Origin: Elusimicrobiota bacterium
GTDB taxonomy: Bacteria > Elusimicrobiota > Elusimicrobia > UBA1565
NCBI GenBank assembly: GCA_041660925.1
Contig: JBAZVI010000001.1
Span: forward strand, 124,001-188,000
Length of the DNA stretch: 64,000 bases
Direction: 5' to 3'
The translations under genes were made by a program, and so were the position numbers. The notes beneath the pieces are model-generated. The model ran no database searches. It had not been told where the DNA came from and worked only from the letters and a program-made list of their open reading frames with translations. This document shows positions 51,455 to 60,426 of the stretch, piece by piece. Each line of letters opens with the position of its first letter. The stretch's first letter is position 1.

Positions 51455-52975
51455 TTAGCGAGTGATCTCGCGCAGCGTCTTCCCCGAGGCGTCGCGGATC
51501 GTCGCGATGAGCGGCATGTCGCCGGGCAGGGAGTGCGTCGCGCAGGCGTGGCAGGGGTCGTAGGCCCGGAAGGCCATCTCGACCTTGTTGAGCAGGCCTT
51601 CGGAGACCTCGCCGCCCTTGATGAGGCCCTTGGCGGCCTTCTCGACGCTCATCGCCATGCGCGCGGAGTTGTTCTGCGTCGCGACGATGAGGTTGACCTT
51701 CGTGAGGATGCCGTCGGCGTTCGTCTCGAGGTGATGGTAGAGCGTGCCGCGCGGCGCCTCGACGACGCCGATGCCGACCTTGGGCGTCGCGGTCGGGATG
51801 TTGCGCAGGTCGTCGCTCGTGATCTCCGGGTCGCTGAGGAGCTCGACCATCCGCTCCGCCGCGTAGACCATCTCCACGACGCGCGCCCAGTGGTTGGCGA
51901 GGGTGTGGTGCACGGGCTTGCCGCCGAGGGTCTTGAAGTACTCCTCGTAGGCGGCCTGCGCCTGCGGGGTCGCCATCCCGTCGGAGGCGTTGAGCCGCGC
52001 CAGCGGGGCCACGGAGTAGACGCCGCTGTCGGCGCCGTCCGTGAAGCCCTTCCAGCCGAGCTTCTTGAGGTAGCAGAACTTCACGTAGCTCCAGGGCTCG
52101 ACGTGCTCGGCGATCTGCTCGCGGTAGTCCTGGGCCCGATACTTCACGACCTCCTTCCCCTCCGGACCGACCACGCGGACCATCCCGTCGTAGAAGTTCA
52201 CCTTGTTGTTCTTGTCCACGAGCCCCATGTAGTTGGTGCGGTGGGTGAACGCGTCGGAGGTGATGAGGTCGACGTAGCCCTTGTTCTTGAGGACGATGTC
52301 GTGGAAGACCTGCTTCGTGAAGAGCGCGAACTCGAGGCCGTCCTTGGCCAGCTTCTGGAACTCGGGCAGGTCCTTCTTGGAGATGCCCTTGGCCACGCCG
52401 CCGGGCAGGCCGAGCACGGGGTGGATGACCTTGCCGCCGATGGCCGCGATCATCTCGCGCAGGCGCCGGCGGGTCGTGATGACGCGCTTGCCCACGTCGA
52501 TGCCGACCTTCTCGATGACGCCGAGCACGTTGCGCAGTTCCGGAGGCGCGTCGGGGCCGACGATGAAGTCCGGGCCGCCGAGGATGTAGACGTGCAGCGC
52601 GTGGTCCTCGAGCATGAAGGTGTTGTAGACGAGCTCGCGGATCTTCTTGGCCGTGGAGGTCGGCTCGACCTGATAGAGGTCGTCGAGCGCCTTCGTCGAG
52701 GCCATGTGGTGCGCCGTCGGGCAGACGCCGCAGATGCGGCTGGTGATCTGCGGCATGTCCTCGGCCGGTCGGCCGAGGCTGAAGATCTCGAAGCCCCGCA
52801 GCTCGGGGACCTGGAAGTAGGCGCGGTCGACGTCGCCCTTGTCGTTGAGGAAGATGTCGATCTTCCCGTGGCCCTCCAGCCGGGTGATCGGGTCCACCGT
52901 GATGCGGCGGCGCCCGTTCATGTAGGCCGCGTTGGCCCGCTTGCTCGCTTCGTCCCAGACCTTTTGTGCCTGCAT
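51455..52975 (-). CDS. mvhA: [NiFe] hydrogenase large subunit, group 3c (MvhA-like)
   Basis: A 506-residue catalytic subunit. The proximal nickel ligands are in SRICGVCPTAHH (~100) and the distal ones in AYDPCHACATH near the C-terminus. A 25-residue tail after the last His would be cut by the protease encoded next. The N-terminal RRRITVDPITRLEGHGKI is typical. It oxidises H2 in the cytoplasm and passes electrons to MvhG and MvhD. ATAGGAGAA precedes the ATG. Confidence 0.93.
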   Translation of the reverse strand: MQAQKVWDEASKRANAAYMNGRRRITVDPITRLEGHGKIDIFLNDKGDVDRAYFQVPELRGFEIFSLGRPAEDMPQITSRICGVCPTAHHMASTKALDDLYQVEPTSTAKKIRELVYNTFMLEDHALHVYILGGPDFIVGPDAPPELRNVLGVIEKVGIDVGKRVITTRRRLREMIAAIGGKVIHPVLGLPGGVAKGISKKDLPEFQKLAKDGLEFALFTKQVFHDIVLKNKGYVDLITSDAFTHRTNYMGLVDKNNKVNFYDGMVRVVGPEGKEVVKYRAQDYREQIAEHVEPWSYVKFCYLKKLGWKGFTDGADSGVYSVAPLARLNASDGMATPQAQAAYEEYFKTLGGKPVHHTLANHWARVVEMVYAAERMVELLSDPEITSDDLRNIPTATPKVGIGVVEAPRGTLYHHLETNADGILTKVNLIVATQNNSARMAMSVEKAAKGLIKGGEVSEGLLNKVEMAFRAYDPCHACATHSLPGDMPLIATIRDASGKTLREITR

Positions 52976-52984
52976 CGTGTTCTC

Positions 52985-53953
52985 CTATTGAAGGTCGACT
53001 TTACGGCGCAGCAGCGACTTGGCCAGACCGTAGCGGTAGAAGGTCCCCACCGGGTCCGGGATGCCCTTGAGCGCCTGGTTGATGCCGGCCTCGTCCTTCG
53101 CGGCCAGCGTCGAGGTCAGCGCGCTGAGCAGCTTCGCGCCCTGGTCGTGGACCTTGGAGGTCGGGCCGAAGCAGCCGGTGCAGGGCATGTTGCCCTTCGG
53201 GCACTGGGCCTCGCAGCCGCCGCGGGTGCCGGACCCCATGCAGGGCACGCCCTGCGCGAGGAAGCACTTCTCCGGGTCCATCGCCGTCAGGTGCGGCCGC
53301 CGGAACTGCTCGATGGCGAGGTCCTGCGGCTTGCTGTCCAGGCGGGGGCAGTCCATGCAGGTCGCCGTGTCGGGCGAGAGGATCGTCCCCTTGGGCGGCA
53401 GCTTGCCCGAGAGCAGGGCCTCCAGGGCGCCCTTGAGGACCTTCGGGGTCGGCGGGCAGCCGGGGAGGTAGTAGTCGACGTCGACGACCTGGTCGAGCGA
53501 GCGCACGACGTTGCGGAACTCCGGGAGCTCCGCGACGCGGCCCTCTTCCTCGAAGCGGGTCTGCGGCCGCGTCTTCTCCGGGTTCACCGTGCTCGGAGAG
53601 TCCTCGTAGACGTACTTGAGGATCTGCTCGCGCGAGAACTGGTTGGCGAGCGCCGGGATGCCGCCGGACTGCGCGCACGCGCCGTAGGCGATCAGGACCT
53701 GGGTCTTGCGGCGCAGAAGCCGGGCCATCTCCTCCTGCTCGGAGGTGCGGATGGCGCCGTTGAGGAGCGTCGCGGTGATGGAGCCGTCGGGCATGGCTTC
53801 GACGTGATGGCGCTTGAAGTCCATGGCCACGGGCCACAGGACGATGTCCACCGCGGCGACGACGCCGAGGATGTCCTCGGCGAGGTCCACGATGGACTCC
53901 TCGCAGCCGCCGCAGGACGCGCACCAGTAGAAGGCGACTTTGGGCTTAGACAT
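52985..53953 (-). CDS. mvhG: [NiFe] hydrogenase small subunit (MvhG-like)
   Basis: A 322-residue small subunit. The proximal cluster is AFYWCASCGGCEES with GACAQSGG and LPGCPPTPK. The later Cys sets (CMDCPRL, CFLAQGVPCMG, CEAQCPKGNMPCTGCFG) bind the medial and distal clusters. It relays electrons from the Ni-Fe site. It starts inside the end of mvhD (8-base overlap) and ends 9 bases before mvhA. Confidence 0.93.
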   Translation of the reverse strand: MSKPKVAFYWCASCGGCEESIVDLAEDILGVVAAVDIVLWPVAMDFKRHHVEAMPDGSITATLLNGAIRTSEQEEMARLLRRKTQVLIAYGACAQSGGIPALANQFSREQILKYVYEDSPSTVNPEKTRPQTRFEEEGRVAELPEFRNVVRSLDQVVDVDYYLPGCPPTPKVLKGALEALLSGKLPPKGTILSPDTATCMDCPRLDSKPQDLAIEQFRRPHLTAMDPEKCFLAQGVPCMGSGTRGGCEAQCPKGNMPCTGCFGPTSKVHDQGAKLLSALTSTLAAKDEAGINQALKGIPDPVGTFYRYGLAKSLLRRKVDLQ

Positions 53954-54464
53954 TCGCGCATTCCCCCTTCTTCTCCTTCAGCTCGCCCTCGAGCTCCGCG
54001 ACTTCCTCGTCCCACGCCTTCGCGCGGCCCGGAAGGTCGAGCGGGCCGAGCGCCTTGATCTCGGTGACCATCTCGTTGATGACGCGCTGGACCTTGTCGC
54101 CCTCGGAGGCGGAGATCCACTCGAGACGGTAGCGCTTGGGCTCGATGCCCATGTCGGCGAGCATCCGCTTGAGGAGCTCGCTGCGGCGCAGGGCCTTGTA
54201 GTTGCCCTCGATGTAGTGGCAGTCGCCGGGGTGGCAGCCGCCGATGAGCACGCCGTCGGCCCCGCGCGCGAACGCGTCGAGCACGAACTGCGGGTCCACG
54301 CGGCCCGAGCACATGACGCGCACGATGCGGACGTTGTCGGCGTACTTCATGCGGGACACGCCGGCCAGGTCGGCCGCCGTGTAGGTGCACCAGTTGCAGA
54401 AGATCGCGAGGAGCCGCGGCTTCCAGGCCTCGGGGGCCTGCGGGGTCTTGTCTTTATGCTGCAC
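53946..54464 (-). CDS. mvhD: MvhD-type [2Fe-2S] electron transfer subunit
   Basis: A 172-residue delta subunit. Cys blocks: FCNWCTYTAADLAGVSR, RVMCSGRVD and GGCHPGDCHY. MvhD links the hydrogenase to HdrA. A longer C-terminal acidic helix (EEVAELEGELKEKKGE) is present. Its start overlaps hdrA by 11 bases. Confidence 0.93.
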   Translation of the reverse strand: MQHKDKTPQAPEAWKPRLLAIFCNWCTYTAADLAGVSRMKYADNVRIVRVMCSGRVDPQFVLDAFARGADGVLIGGCHPGDCHYIEGNYKALRRSELLKRMLADMGIEPKRYRLEWISASEGDKVQRVINEMVTEIKALGPLDLPGRAKAWDEEVAELEGELKEKKGECANV

Positions 54465-56481
54465 GGGTCAGTACCTCCTCGATCTCTACGAGCACCTGTT
54501 CGTCCTCGAACAGGTTCTGGCGGATGGAGCCCGACGGGCAGGCGGCCACGCAGGTGCCGCAGCCCTTGCACATCGCCGGGTTGATGACGGCCTTCTTCTT
54601 GACCTCGTCGCGGGTGATGGCCGTGTACGGGCACATCGAGAGACAGGTCTTGCAGCCCGAGCACTCCTCCTCGACGACGTAGGCGGTGTTGGGCTCGATC
54701 TCGACGTGGCCCCGGTCGATGAGCGCCAGCGCCTCGGCGGCCGCCGCGCCGGCCTGGGCGACGGTGTCCGGGATGTCCTTGGGGCCCTGGCAGGCGCCCG
54801 CGAGGAAGATGCCGTCGGTCGGCGTGTTGACCGGGGCGAGCTTCGGATGCCGCTCCAGGAAGAAGCCCTCGCCCGAGCAGCTCATGTTGAACATGCGGCG
54901 CACGTCCTGGGCGTCCTTATGGGGCTCCAGGCCGGTCGCCAGCACGACCATGTCCGCCGGGATGCGGCGCACGAAGCCGGCGAGGGTGTCCTCGGCGCGG
55001 ACGACGAGCCGCCCCTCCTCGTCGGGGGTCATCGCCCAGTCGGTGACCTCGGCCACGCGGCCGCGGATGAACTGGACGCCCTCCTCGAGGACGCGGTTGT
55101 AGAACTCCTCGTAGCCTTTGCCCGCGGCGCGCATGTCGATGTAGAAGTTGTAGACCTGCGCGGTGGTGTGCGCCTTGATCATGTGCGCGAGCTTCAGCGA
55201 GTACATGCAGCAGACGCGCGAGCACCACTTGTTGGTGTGCTCGTCGCGCGAGCCCACGCAGTGGATGATGGCCACCGACTTCGGGGCCTCGCCCTTCTTC
55301 GTGACGAGGTGTCCGCCGGTCGGCCCCGAGGCGTTGATGAGCCGCTCGATCTCGAGCGCCGTGTAGACCTCGGGGTAGACGCCGTAGCCGTAGAGCGCCT
55401 GGCGTCCGGCGTCGAAGGTCTTGAAGCCGGTCGCGACGATGACGGTGCCGACCTGGACCTCTTCGAAGGTCTCCTTCTGCTCGAAGTCGAAGGCCTTGCG
55501 CTCGCCGCAGGCCTCGACGCAGGTCTGCTTGCACTTGCCGGTCTTGAGCTTGAGGCAGGTCGCCGGGTCGACGAGGACCACCGGCGGGACGGCCTGCGGG
55601 AACGGGATGTAGACCGGCTTGCGCTTGCCGAGCCCCTGGTTGAACTCATCCGAGAACTTGGGCTCCTTGAAGACGCAGGCCTTGATGCACTCCATGCAGC
55701 CCACGCAGAGGTCCTCGTTGATGTAGCGGGGCTTCTGCTTGATCTGGACCTTGAAGTTGCCGACGTAGCCCTCGACCTTCGTCACCTCGGCCCAGGTCTT
55801 GAGCGTGATGTTCGGGTGGGCCCGCACCGCCGACATCTTGGGCGTCAGGATGCAGGCCGCGCAGTCGAGCGTCGGGAAGGTCTTGTCGAACTTCGCCATG
55901 TGCCCGCCGATGGTGGCGTCGCGCTCGACGAGGATGACCTTCTTGTTCGCGTTGGCCAGCGTCAGCGCGGCGTGGATGCCCGCGATGCCGCCGCCGACGA
56001 CGAGCACGTCGGGGTTCACCGGGACCTTGGCCTTCTCGAGGGCCTTGTGGAGCGCCACCCGGGCGACGGCGCCCTGGAGGATCTCCTTGGCCTTCTCCGT
56101 GGAGTTGGCCTTGTCGTCGTGCACCCAGGAGGCGTGCTCGCGGATGCTGACCATGTGCAGGAAGTAGGGGTTCAGGCCCGCGCGGCCGGTCGCGGTGCGG
56201 AAGGTGTGCTCGTGCAGCAGCGGCGAGCACGCGGCGACCACGATGCGGTTGAGTTTATGCTCCTTGATGTCCTGGGCGATGAGCTCCTGCCCGGGGTCCG
56301 AGCACATGTACTTGTAGGCGCGGGAGACGACCACGCCCGGAAGCTTCTCGGCGAACTTGGCGACCGCCTCGACGTCCACCATCGCGGCGATGTTCGAGCC
56401 GCAGTAGCAGGTGTAGACGCCGACGCGGACCGGCTCCGAGCCGCCGTTGCCCTGATTGTTCCCGTGTTTGTGATGGCTCAT
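54454..56481 (-). CDS. hdrA: heterodisulfide reductase subunit A-like FAD protein
   Basis: A 675-residue HdrA. Blocks in order: the N-terminal VYTCYCGSNIA and CSPLLHEHTFR cluster domain; FAD/thioredoxin-reductase-like VLVVGGGIAGIHAALTLA (~155); CVGCMECIKACVF; VIVATGF; the HCVGSRD and CSRVCCMYSLKLA block; and the C-terminal ferredoxin domain CSGCKTCLSMCPYTAI and CKGCGTCVAACPSGSI. It is the flavin that performs electron bifurcation in MvhADG-HdrABC. All cysteines are coded by TGC/TGT; no in-frame TGA was seen. Confidence 0.93.
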   Translation of the reverse strand: MSHHKHGNNQGNGGSEPVRVGVYTCYCGSNIAAMVDVEAVAKFAEKLPGVVVSRAYKYMCSDPGQELIAQDIKEHKLNRIVVAACSPLLHEHTFRTATGRAGLNPYFLHMVSIREHASWVHDDKANSTEKAKEILQGAVARVALHKALEKAKVPVNPDVLVVGGGIAGIHAALTLANANKKVILVERDATIGGHMAKFDKTFPTLDCAACILTPKMSAVRAHPNITLKTWAEVTKVEGYVGNFKVQIKQKPRYINEDLCVGCMECIKACVFKEPKFSDEFNQGLGKRKPVYIPFPQAVPPVVLVDPATCLKLKTGKCKQTCVEACGERKAFDFEQKETFEEVQVGTVIVATGFKTFDAGRQALYGYGVYPEVYTALEIERLINASGPTGGHLVTKKGEAPKSVAIIHCVGSRDEHTNKWCSRVCCMYSLKLAHMIKAHTTAQVYNFYIDMRAAGKGYEEFYNRVLEEGVQFIRGRVAEVTDWAMTPDEEGRLVVRAEDTLAGFVRRIPADMVVLATGLEPHKDAQDVRRMFNMSCSGEGFFLERHPKLAPVNTPTDGIFLAGACQGPKDIPDTVAQAGAAAAEALALIDRGHVEIEPNTAYVVEEECSGCKTCLSMCPYTAITRDEVKKKAVINPAMCKGCGTCVAACPSGSIRQNLFEDEQVLVEIEEVLTRAA

Positions 56482-56483
56482 GC

Positions 56484-57347
56484 TCAGACCTTCCCCGCGA
56501 GCGCCGGCTCGGCCGGCACGATGTTGCGCTTGAGGCCCAGTTCCTTCGGGTCGAGCCCGAAGGCGAGCCCCATGAGCTGGGTGAAGTAGACGACGGGCGT
56601 CGTGACGTCGCCGTACTTGTCCTTCACCTGGTCCTGGAAGGCGTCCAGGTTGAACTGGCAGAGCGGGCAGAGCGTGGAGATGACGTCCGCCCCGTTCTTG
56701 CGCGCCTCCTTGAGCAGGATGTAGACGAGCCGCAGCCCGACCTCGGAGAGCGTCCCCGTGAGACTGCCGCCGCAGCAGCGCGTCTTGAGCGGGTAGTGCA
56801 CGACGGTCGCCCCGAGCGCCTCGAGGAGCTTGTCCATCGTCACCGGCCGCGCCTGGTTGTCGAAGGTCGAATAGGGCCGCACGATCTGACAGCCGTAATA
56901 GGTCGCGACCTTCAGGCCCTTGAGGGGCTTGGCGACGCGCTTCTTGATCGCGTCGAGCCCGACCTTGTTGACCAGGATGTCGAGCGGGTGCTTGACCTCG
57001 ACCTTCCCGTGATACTGAAGGCCGGCGTTCGTGAGCGCCGCGTCCACGTCGGCGCGGACCTTGGGGTAGTCCTGGATGTACTTCTGCGTCTTGCGCAGGA
57101 CCAGGTAGCAGGCGCTGCAGGGGGCGAGGACCTCGTCCTTCGCCTGCTCGGCGATGGCGAGGTTGCGCGCCGAGAGCCGGAGCGCCGCGGACTCGTCGAC
57201 GGCCATGTAGGCGGTCGCGCCGCAGCAGTTCCAGTCCTTGAGCTCGTTGACCTCGATGCCCAGGGCCTTGAACACGGGGAGCATCGACTCCTCGTAGGCC
57301 TTGCCGGTCCCTTTGAGCGAACAGCCCGGGAAATAGGAGTATCTCAT
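56484..57347 (-). CDS. hdrB: heterodisulfide reductase subunit B-like (CCG domains)
   Basis: A 287-residue HdrB. The Cys-rich CCG motifs are in YSYFPGCSL, NCCGATAY, CSACYLVLRKTQ, YYGCQIVRP, RCCGGSLTG and CPLCQFNLD. These bind the pair of noncubane 4Fe-4S clusters that reduce a disulfide in methanogens; the acceptor in this bacterium is unknown. The ATG overlaps the hdrC stop. Confidence 0.92.
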   Translation of the reverse strand: MRYSYFPGCSLKGTGKAYEESMLPVFKALGIEVNELKDWNCCGATAYMAVDESAALRLSARNLAIAEQAKDEVLAPCSACYLVLRKTQKYIQDYPKVRADVDAALTNAGLQYHGKVEVKHPLDILVNKVGLDAIKKRVAKPLKGLKVATYYGCQIVRPYSTFDNQARPVTMDKLLEALGATVVHYPLKTRCCGGSLTGTLSEVGLRLVYILLKEARKNGADVISTLCPLCQFNLDAFQDQVKDKYGDVTTPVVYFTQLMGLAFGLDPKELGLKRNIVPAEPALAGKV

Positions 57348-57940
57348 CGCGCCCCTCCGGAGACCGTCTCGCTGTGCGGCGTATCGAGCAGCTTGCGCAG
57401 CTGCTCCTTGTTCTCGATGCCCTCGAAGCCGTAGGTGAAGCGCCCGGTGCGCATGAGCTTGAGCCCCAGGCCGGCCATCTTCAGCATCGCGAACCAGTCC
57501 GTCTTCAGGTAAAGGAAGGTCGCCAGCCAGTTCTCGGTGACCCGGCCGCTGCGGCGGACCATCGCGAAGAACTCGCGGGCGAGGACCGGGATCGGGAAGC
57601 GCTTCGGGTAGACGCCGTCGCGGATGGCGCGCTGCTTGAGCGCGTACATGATGTCCGTGATCTTGATGTCCTTCGGACACTCGACGGTGCAGTTGTAGCA
57701 GGAGGCGCAGAGCCAGATGGTCTGGCTCGAGAGCACGTCCTCCTTGAAGCCGGCGCGCGCGAGGTTGATGATGCGCCGCGGCGTGTAGTCCATGTAGATG
57801 CTGAGCGGGCAGATGCCCGAGCAGGTGCCGCACTGGATGCAGCCGCCCAGGTCCTCGCAGCCCGGCATCGACATGATCTCGTCGGCGAAGCGCGTGTCCC
57901 TCTCCGCCTCGTACTTGATCTGTTGCTTGAAGGGGCTCAT
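57344..57940 (-). CDS. hdrC: heterodisulfide reductase subunit C-like ferredoxin
   Basis: A 198-residue HdrC with two 4Fe-4S sites: CIQCGTCSGICPLSIYMDYTPR (~30-52) and LCASCYNCTVECPKDIKIT. It connects HdrA and HdrB. First gene of the operon hdrC-hdrB-hdrA-mvhD-mvhG-mvhA-protease-hypA, with AAGGAGGGCGC before the ATG. The 60-base upstream region has a small TCCGGCT/AGCCGGA hairpin and no convincing -35/-10 pair. Confidence 0.92.
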   Translation of the reverse strand: MSPFKQQIKYEAERDTRFADEIMSMPGCEDLGGCIQCGTCSGICPLSIYMDYTPRRIINLARAGFKEDVLSSQTIWLCASCYNCTVECPKDIKITDIMYALKQRAIRDGVYPKRFPIPVLAREFFAMVRRSGRVTENWLATFLYLKTDWFAMLKMAGLGLKLMRTGRFTYGFEGIENKEQLRKLLDTPHSETVSGGAR

Positions 57941-58060
57941 GCGCCCTCCTTAGGGTGCCACTCTTGGTCCGGCTGAGCCGGAGTTGATGTGAGTTTACAA
58001 CTTCCCTCCAAGTGTGGGCAAGGCACCTGCAAAGACCCCCGCCCGGGATAACGGCCGGGA

Positions 58061-58128
58061 AGCCCCCGCCCCGCGCCCGCGGAACAGCTCGCTGCGCCGT
58101 CGGGGGGCCGTCCCGCGGGGCGGGGGCT
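58061..58128. other. GC-rich hairpin between divergent operons
   Basis: 15-bp perfect arms AGCCCCCGCCCCGCG (58061-58075) and their complement (58114-58128). It lies in the ~220-base divergent gap between hdrC and the kinase gene. Confidence 0.5.
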
Positions 58129-58150
58129 GGCGGAACCGAGGTTCTAGATG

Positions 58151-58156
58151 TACTAT
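58151..58156 (+). promoter_or_regulatory. -10 hexamer for leaderless start at 58164
   Basis: TACTAT, seven bases, ATG. Confidence 0.45.
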
Positions 58157-58163
58157 GAGTCCG

Positions 58164-59834
58164 ATGGACCCCGCTAAAACGCGCGGATTCCCGGGCGGAG
58201 CCGACAGCGTCGCCTTCACGCTGATGATGGGCATCGCGGCGTACCTCGGCCGCGAGAACCCGGACTTCGTCTACCCGCACATCCTCTGGGCCTTCCTGGC
58301 CCTCCTCGCCTTCAACCTCCTCAACTTCGGGCTCCTCGCGCGGCGGCTGCCTCCCGAGCGCCGCCAGGCCGTCGCGGTGGGCGCGAACACCCTGCTCATC
58401 GCCGCCATCCTTTATTACTCCGGCGGGCACGTCTCCTACTTCTGGGTCATGTTCCTCCTCCCCATCTTCAGCGCCTGCCTCGCCTTCCGAGAGAGAGGGA
58501 TCCTCTGGACGACCGGCGCGGCCCTCGCGCTCCTCCTCCTTTTCCACGCGGAATCCCTCCGCTTCCGCATCTGGGTCGAGGTCCTCTCGATGGTCGTGAA
58601 GATGCTCACGCTCCTCGCCGCCGCCGGGGTCACGATGCGCGTGGCCGCCGGCGAGCGCCGAGCCGTGCACCGCCTCGCCGAAGAGCAGGAGCGCGCCGAG
58701 CGCGAGCGCCGCGAGGCGCGCGAGAAGCTCCAGCACATGGACCGCCTCGCCACGCTCGGCACGCTCTCGGCGAGCATCGCCCACGAGCTCAAGAGCCCGC
58801 TGGCCTCCGTGCTCGGCTTCGCCCAGGTCGGACTCGGGGGGCCGGACGACGCGCCCCGTCTGCGCCGCGCGCTCGAACGCGTCGAGGAAGGAGCCCTGCG
58901 CTGCCGCCGCACGCTCCAGGACATGCTCGCCTTCGCGCGCAGCCAGAAGAGCGGCAAGGGCGCCTGCGACCTCAACGCGCTGATCCTGGAGTGCATCGAG
59001 CTCAAGCGCTGCGACATGGTCCTCTCGCCGGTGCGCATCGAGGAGACCCTCGCCGCCGACCTGCCCGCCGTCGAGCTCGCCGGTCCCGAGTTCCAGCAGG
59101 TGCTCTTCAACCTCCTCGGCAACGCCGACCAGGCCCTGCGCGAGAAGGGCGGAGGGCTCATCCGGGTCCGCACCTCGCGGGAGGACGGTCGAGTCCGCGT
59201 CGTCGTGCAGGACGACGGGCCCGGCATCCCCCCCGAGGCCGCCGACAAGGTCTGGGAACCCTTCTATACGACGAAACCCGCCGGACAGGGGACCGGCCTC
59301 GGCCTGAGCATCTCCAGGCAGATCGTCGAGGACCACGGCGGGACCATCCGCCTCGACGCCCCCCCGGAAGGAGGCGCACGCTTCACCATCGAGTTCCCGC
59401 TCCCGAAGCTCCCCGCCCCGCCGCCCCCTCCCGCGCCGGCGCGCGCGAACGCTCCCTCCGCGCCGACCCGGCGGCGGCGGGTCGTGCTCGCCGAGGACGA
59501 CCCCGGCTGCGTCCCCCTCATCGAGACCCTGCTCAAGCCGCTCTCCGTCGACCTCGCCAAGGCCGAGAGCTTCGACGAGGCGCTCCGGCTCATGCGGGCG
59601 GAGCGCCCCGATCTTCTCATCATGGACATCAAGATGCCGGGGATGAGCCCCGGGGAGTTCCTCGCGCATCTGGACGCCGATGAGAAGCTCCGCGACGTAC
59701 CCATCGTCCCCGTCTCCGGCTCCGTCACCGCCGCCGCGCTCGAGACCCTGCTGAAGTTCAAAGGACTCCAGGTCCTCGAGAAGCCCTTCGACATATCGGA
59801 GTTCGACCGCCGCATCCGGGAGGCACTGAAATGA
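58164..59834 (+). CDS. hybrid sensor histidine kinase with C-terminal receiver
   Basis: A 556-residue protein. Five or six hydrophobic helices (~15-165) form a membrane sensor without a large periplasmic loop. A coiled linker precedes the H box LSASIAHELKSPLASVLGF (His ~205). Catalytic boxes: N LLGNADQAL, G1 QDDGPGIPPEA, F EPFYTTK and G2 GTGLGLSISRQI. After a Pro-rich linker comes a receiver domain (VVLAEDDPGC, phospho-Asp in LLIMDIKMPG, Lys in LEKPFD). No output domain follows, so a separate regulator or phosphorelay is expected. Its stop overlaps lemA. Confidence 0.9.
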   Translation: MDPAKTRGFPGGADSVAFTLMMGIAAYLGRENPDFVYPHILWAFLALLAFNLLNFGLLARRLPPERRQAVAVGANTLLIAAILYYSGGHVSYFWVMFLLPIFSACLAFRERGILWTTGAALALLLLFHAESLRFRIWVEVLSMVVKMLTLLAAAGVTMRVAAGERRAVHRLAEEQERAERERREAREKLQHMDRLATLGTLSASIAHELKSPLASVLGFAQVGLGGPDDAPRLRRALERVEEGALRCRRTLQDMLAFARSQKSGKGACDLNALILECIELKRCDMVLSPVRIEETLAADLPAVELAGPEFQQVLFNLLGNADQALREKGGGLIRVRTSREDGRVRVVVQDDGPGIPPEAADKVWEPFYTTKPAGQGTGLGLSISRQIVEDHGGTIRLDAPPEGGARFTIEFPLPKLPAPPPPPAPARANAPSAPTRRRRVVLAEDDPGCVPLIETLLKPLSVDLAKAESFDEALRLMRAERPDLLIMDIKMPGMSPGEFLAHLDADEKLRDVPIVPVSGSVTAAALETLLKFKGLQVLEKPFDISEFDRRIREALK

Positions 59835-60400
59835 ACGCGCTCGTGCTGCTGGGCCTGCTGGGCTTCGCCCTCGTCGGCCTCGTCGCCTACTTCGTGACCG
59901 TCTACAACGGCCTCATCATCGTCAAGAACAACATCGTGAAGGCCTGGGCCAACATCGACGTGCTGCTCAAGCAGCGCCACGACGAGATCCCGAAGCTCAT
60001 CAAGACCTGCGAGTCCTACATGAAGTTCGAGAAGGACACGCTGACGAAGATCACGGCGCTGAGGAGCACGGCCCAGGGCGCCACCGGCGTGGCGCAGCGC
60101 GCCGAGGCCGAGGGCCAGCTCACCGCCGGGCTGCGGCAGCTCTTCGCGGTGGCCGAGAACTACCCCGACCTCAAGTCGCAGGCCTCCTTCCAGCAGCTCC
60201 AGGGCCGCATCTCCGACCTCGAGAGCCAGCTCGCCGACCGGCGCGAGTTCTACAACGAGACGGTCAACAACTACAACATCCGCATCCAGTCCCTGCCGGA
60301 CTCCTTCGTCGCCTCGTTCATGAACCTCCAGCCGCAGGAGATGTTCAAGGTCTCCGAGGCCGACCGTCAGGACGTCGCGATCGACATCGCACAGCCCTGA
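59831..60400 (+). CDS. lemA: LemA family protein
   Basis: A 189-residue protein with an N-terminal membrane helix (LVLLGLLGFALVGLVAYFVTVYNGLI) and the LemA helical bundle (VKNNIVKAWANIDVLLKQRHDEIPKLI; YNETVNNYNIRIQSLPDSFVA). LemA proteins are inner-membrane proteins of unknown molecular role, often beside GIDE-type or peptidase genes. Overlaps the kinase gene by 4 bases. Confidence 0.93.
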   Translation: MNALVLLGLLGFALVGLVAYFVTVYNGLIIVKNNIVKAWANIDVLLKQRHDEIPKLIKTCESYMKFEKDTLTKITALRSTAQGATGVAQRAEAEGQLTAGLRQLFAVAENYPDLKSQASFQQLQGRISDLESQLADRREFYNETVNNYNIRIQSLPDSFVASFMNLQPQEMFKVSEADRQDVAIDIAQP

Positions 60401-60426
60401 CCTCCAAAGCTCAGGGCGAGGCTTAG

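Noticed and set aside
54454..56481. Selenocysteine in HdrA
   Set aside because: Positions examined use Cys codons and no in-frame TGA is present.
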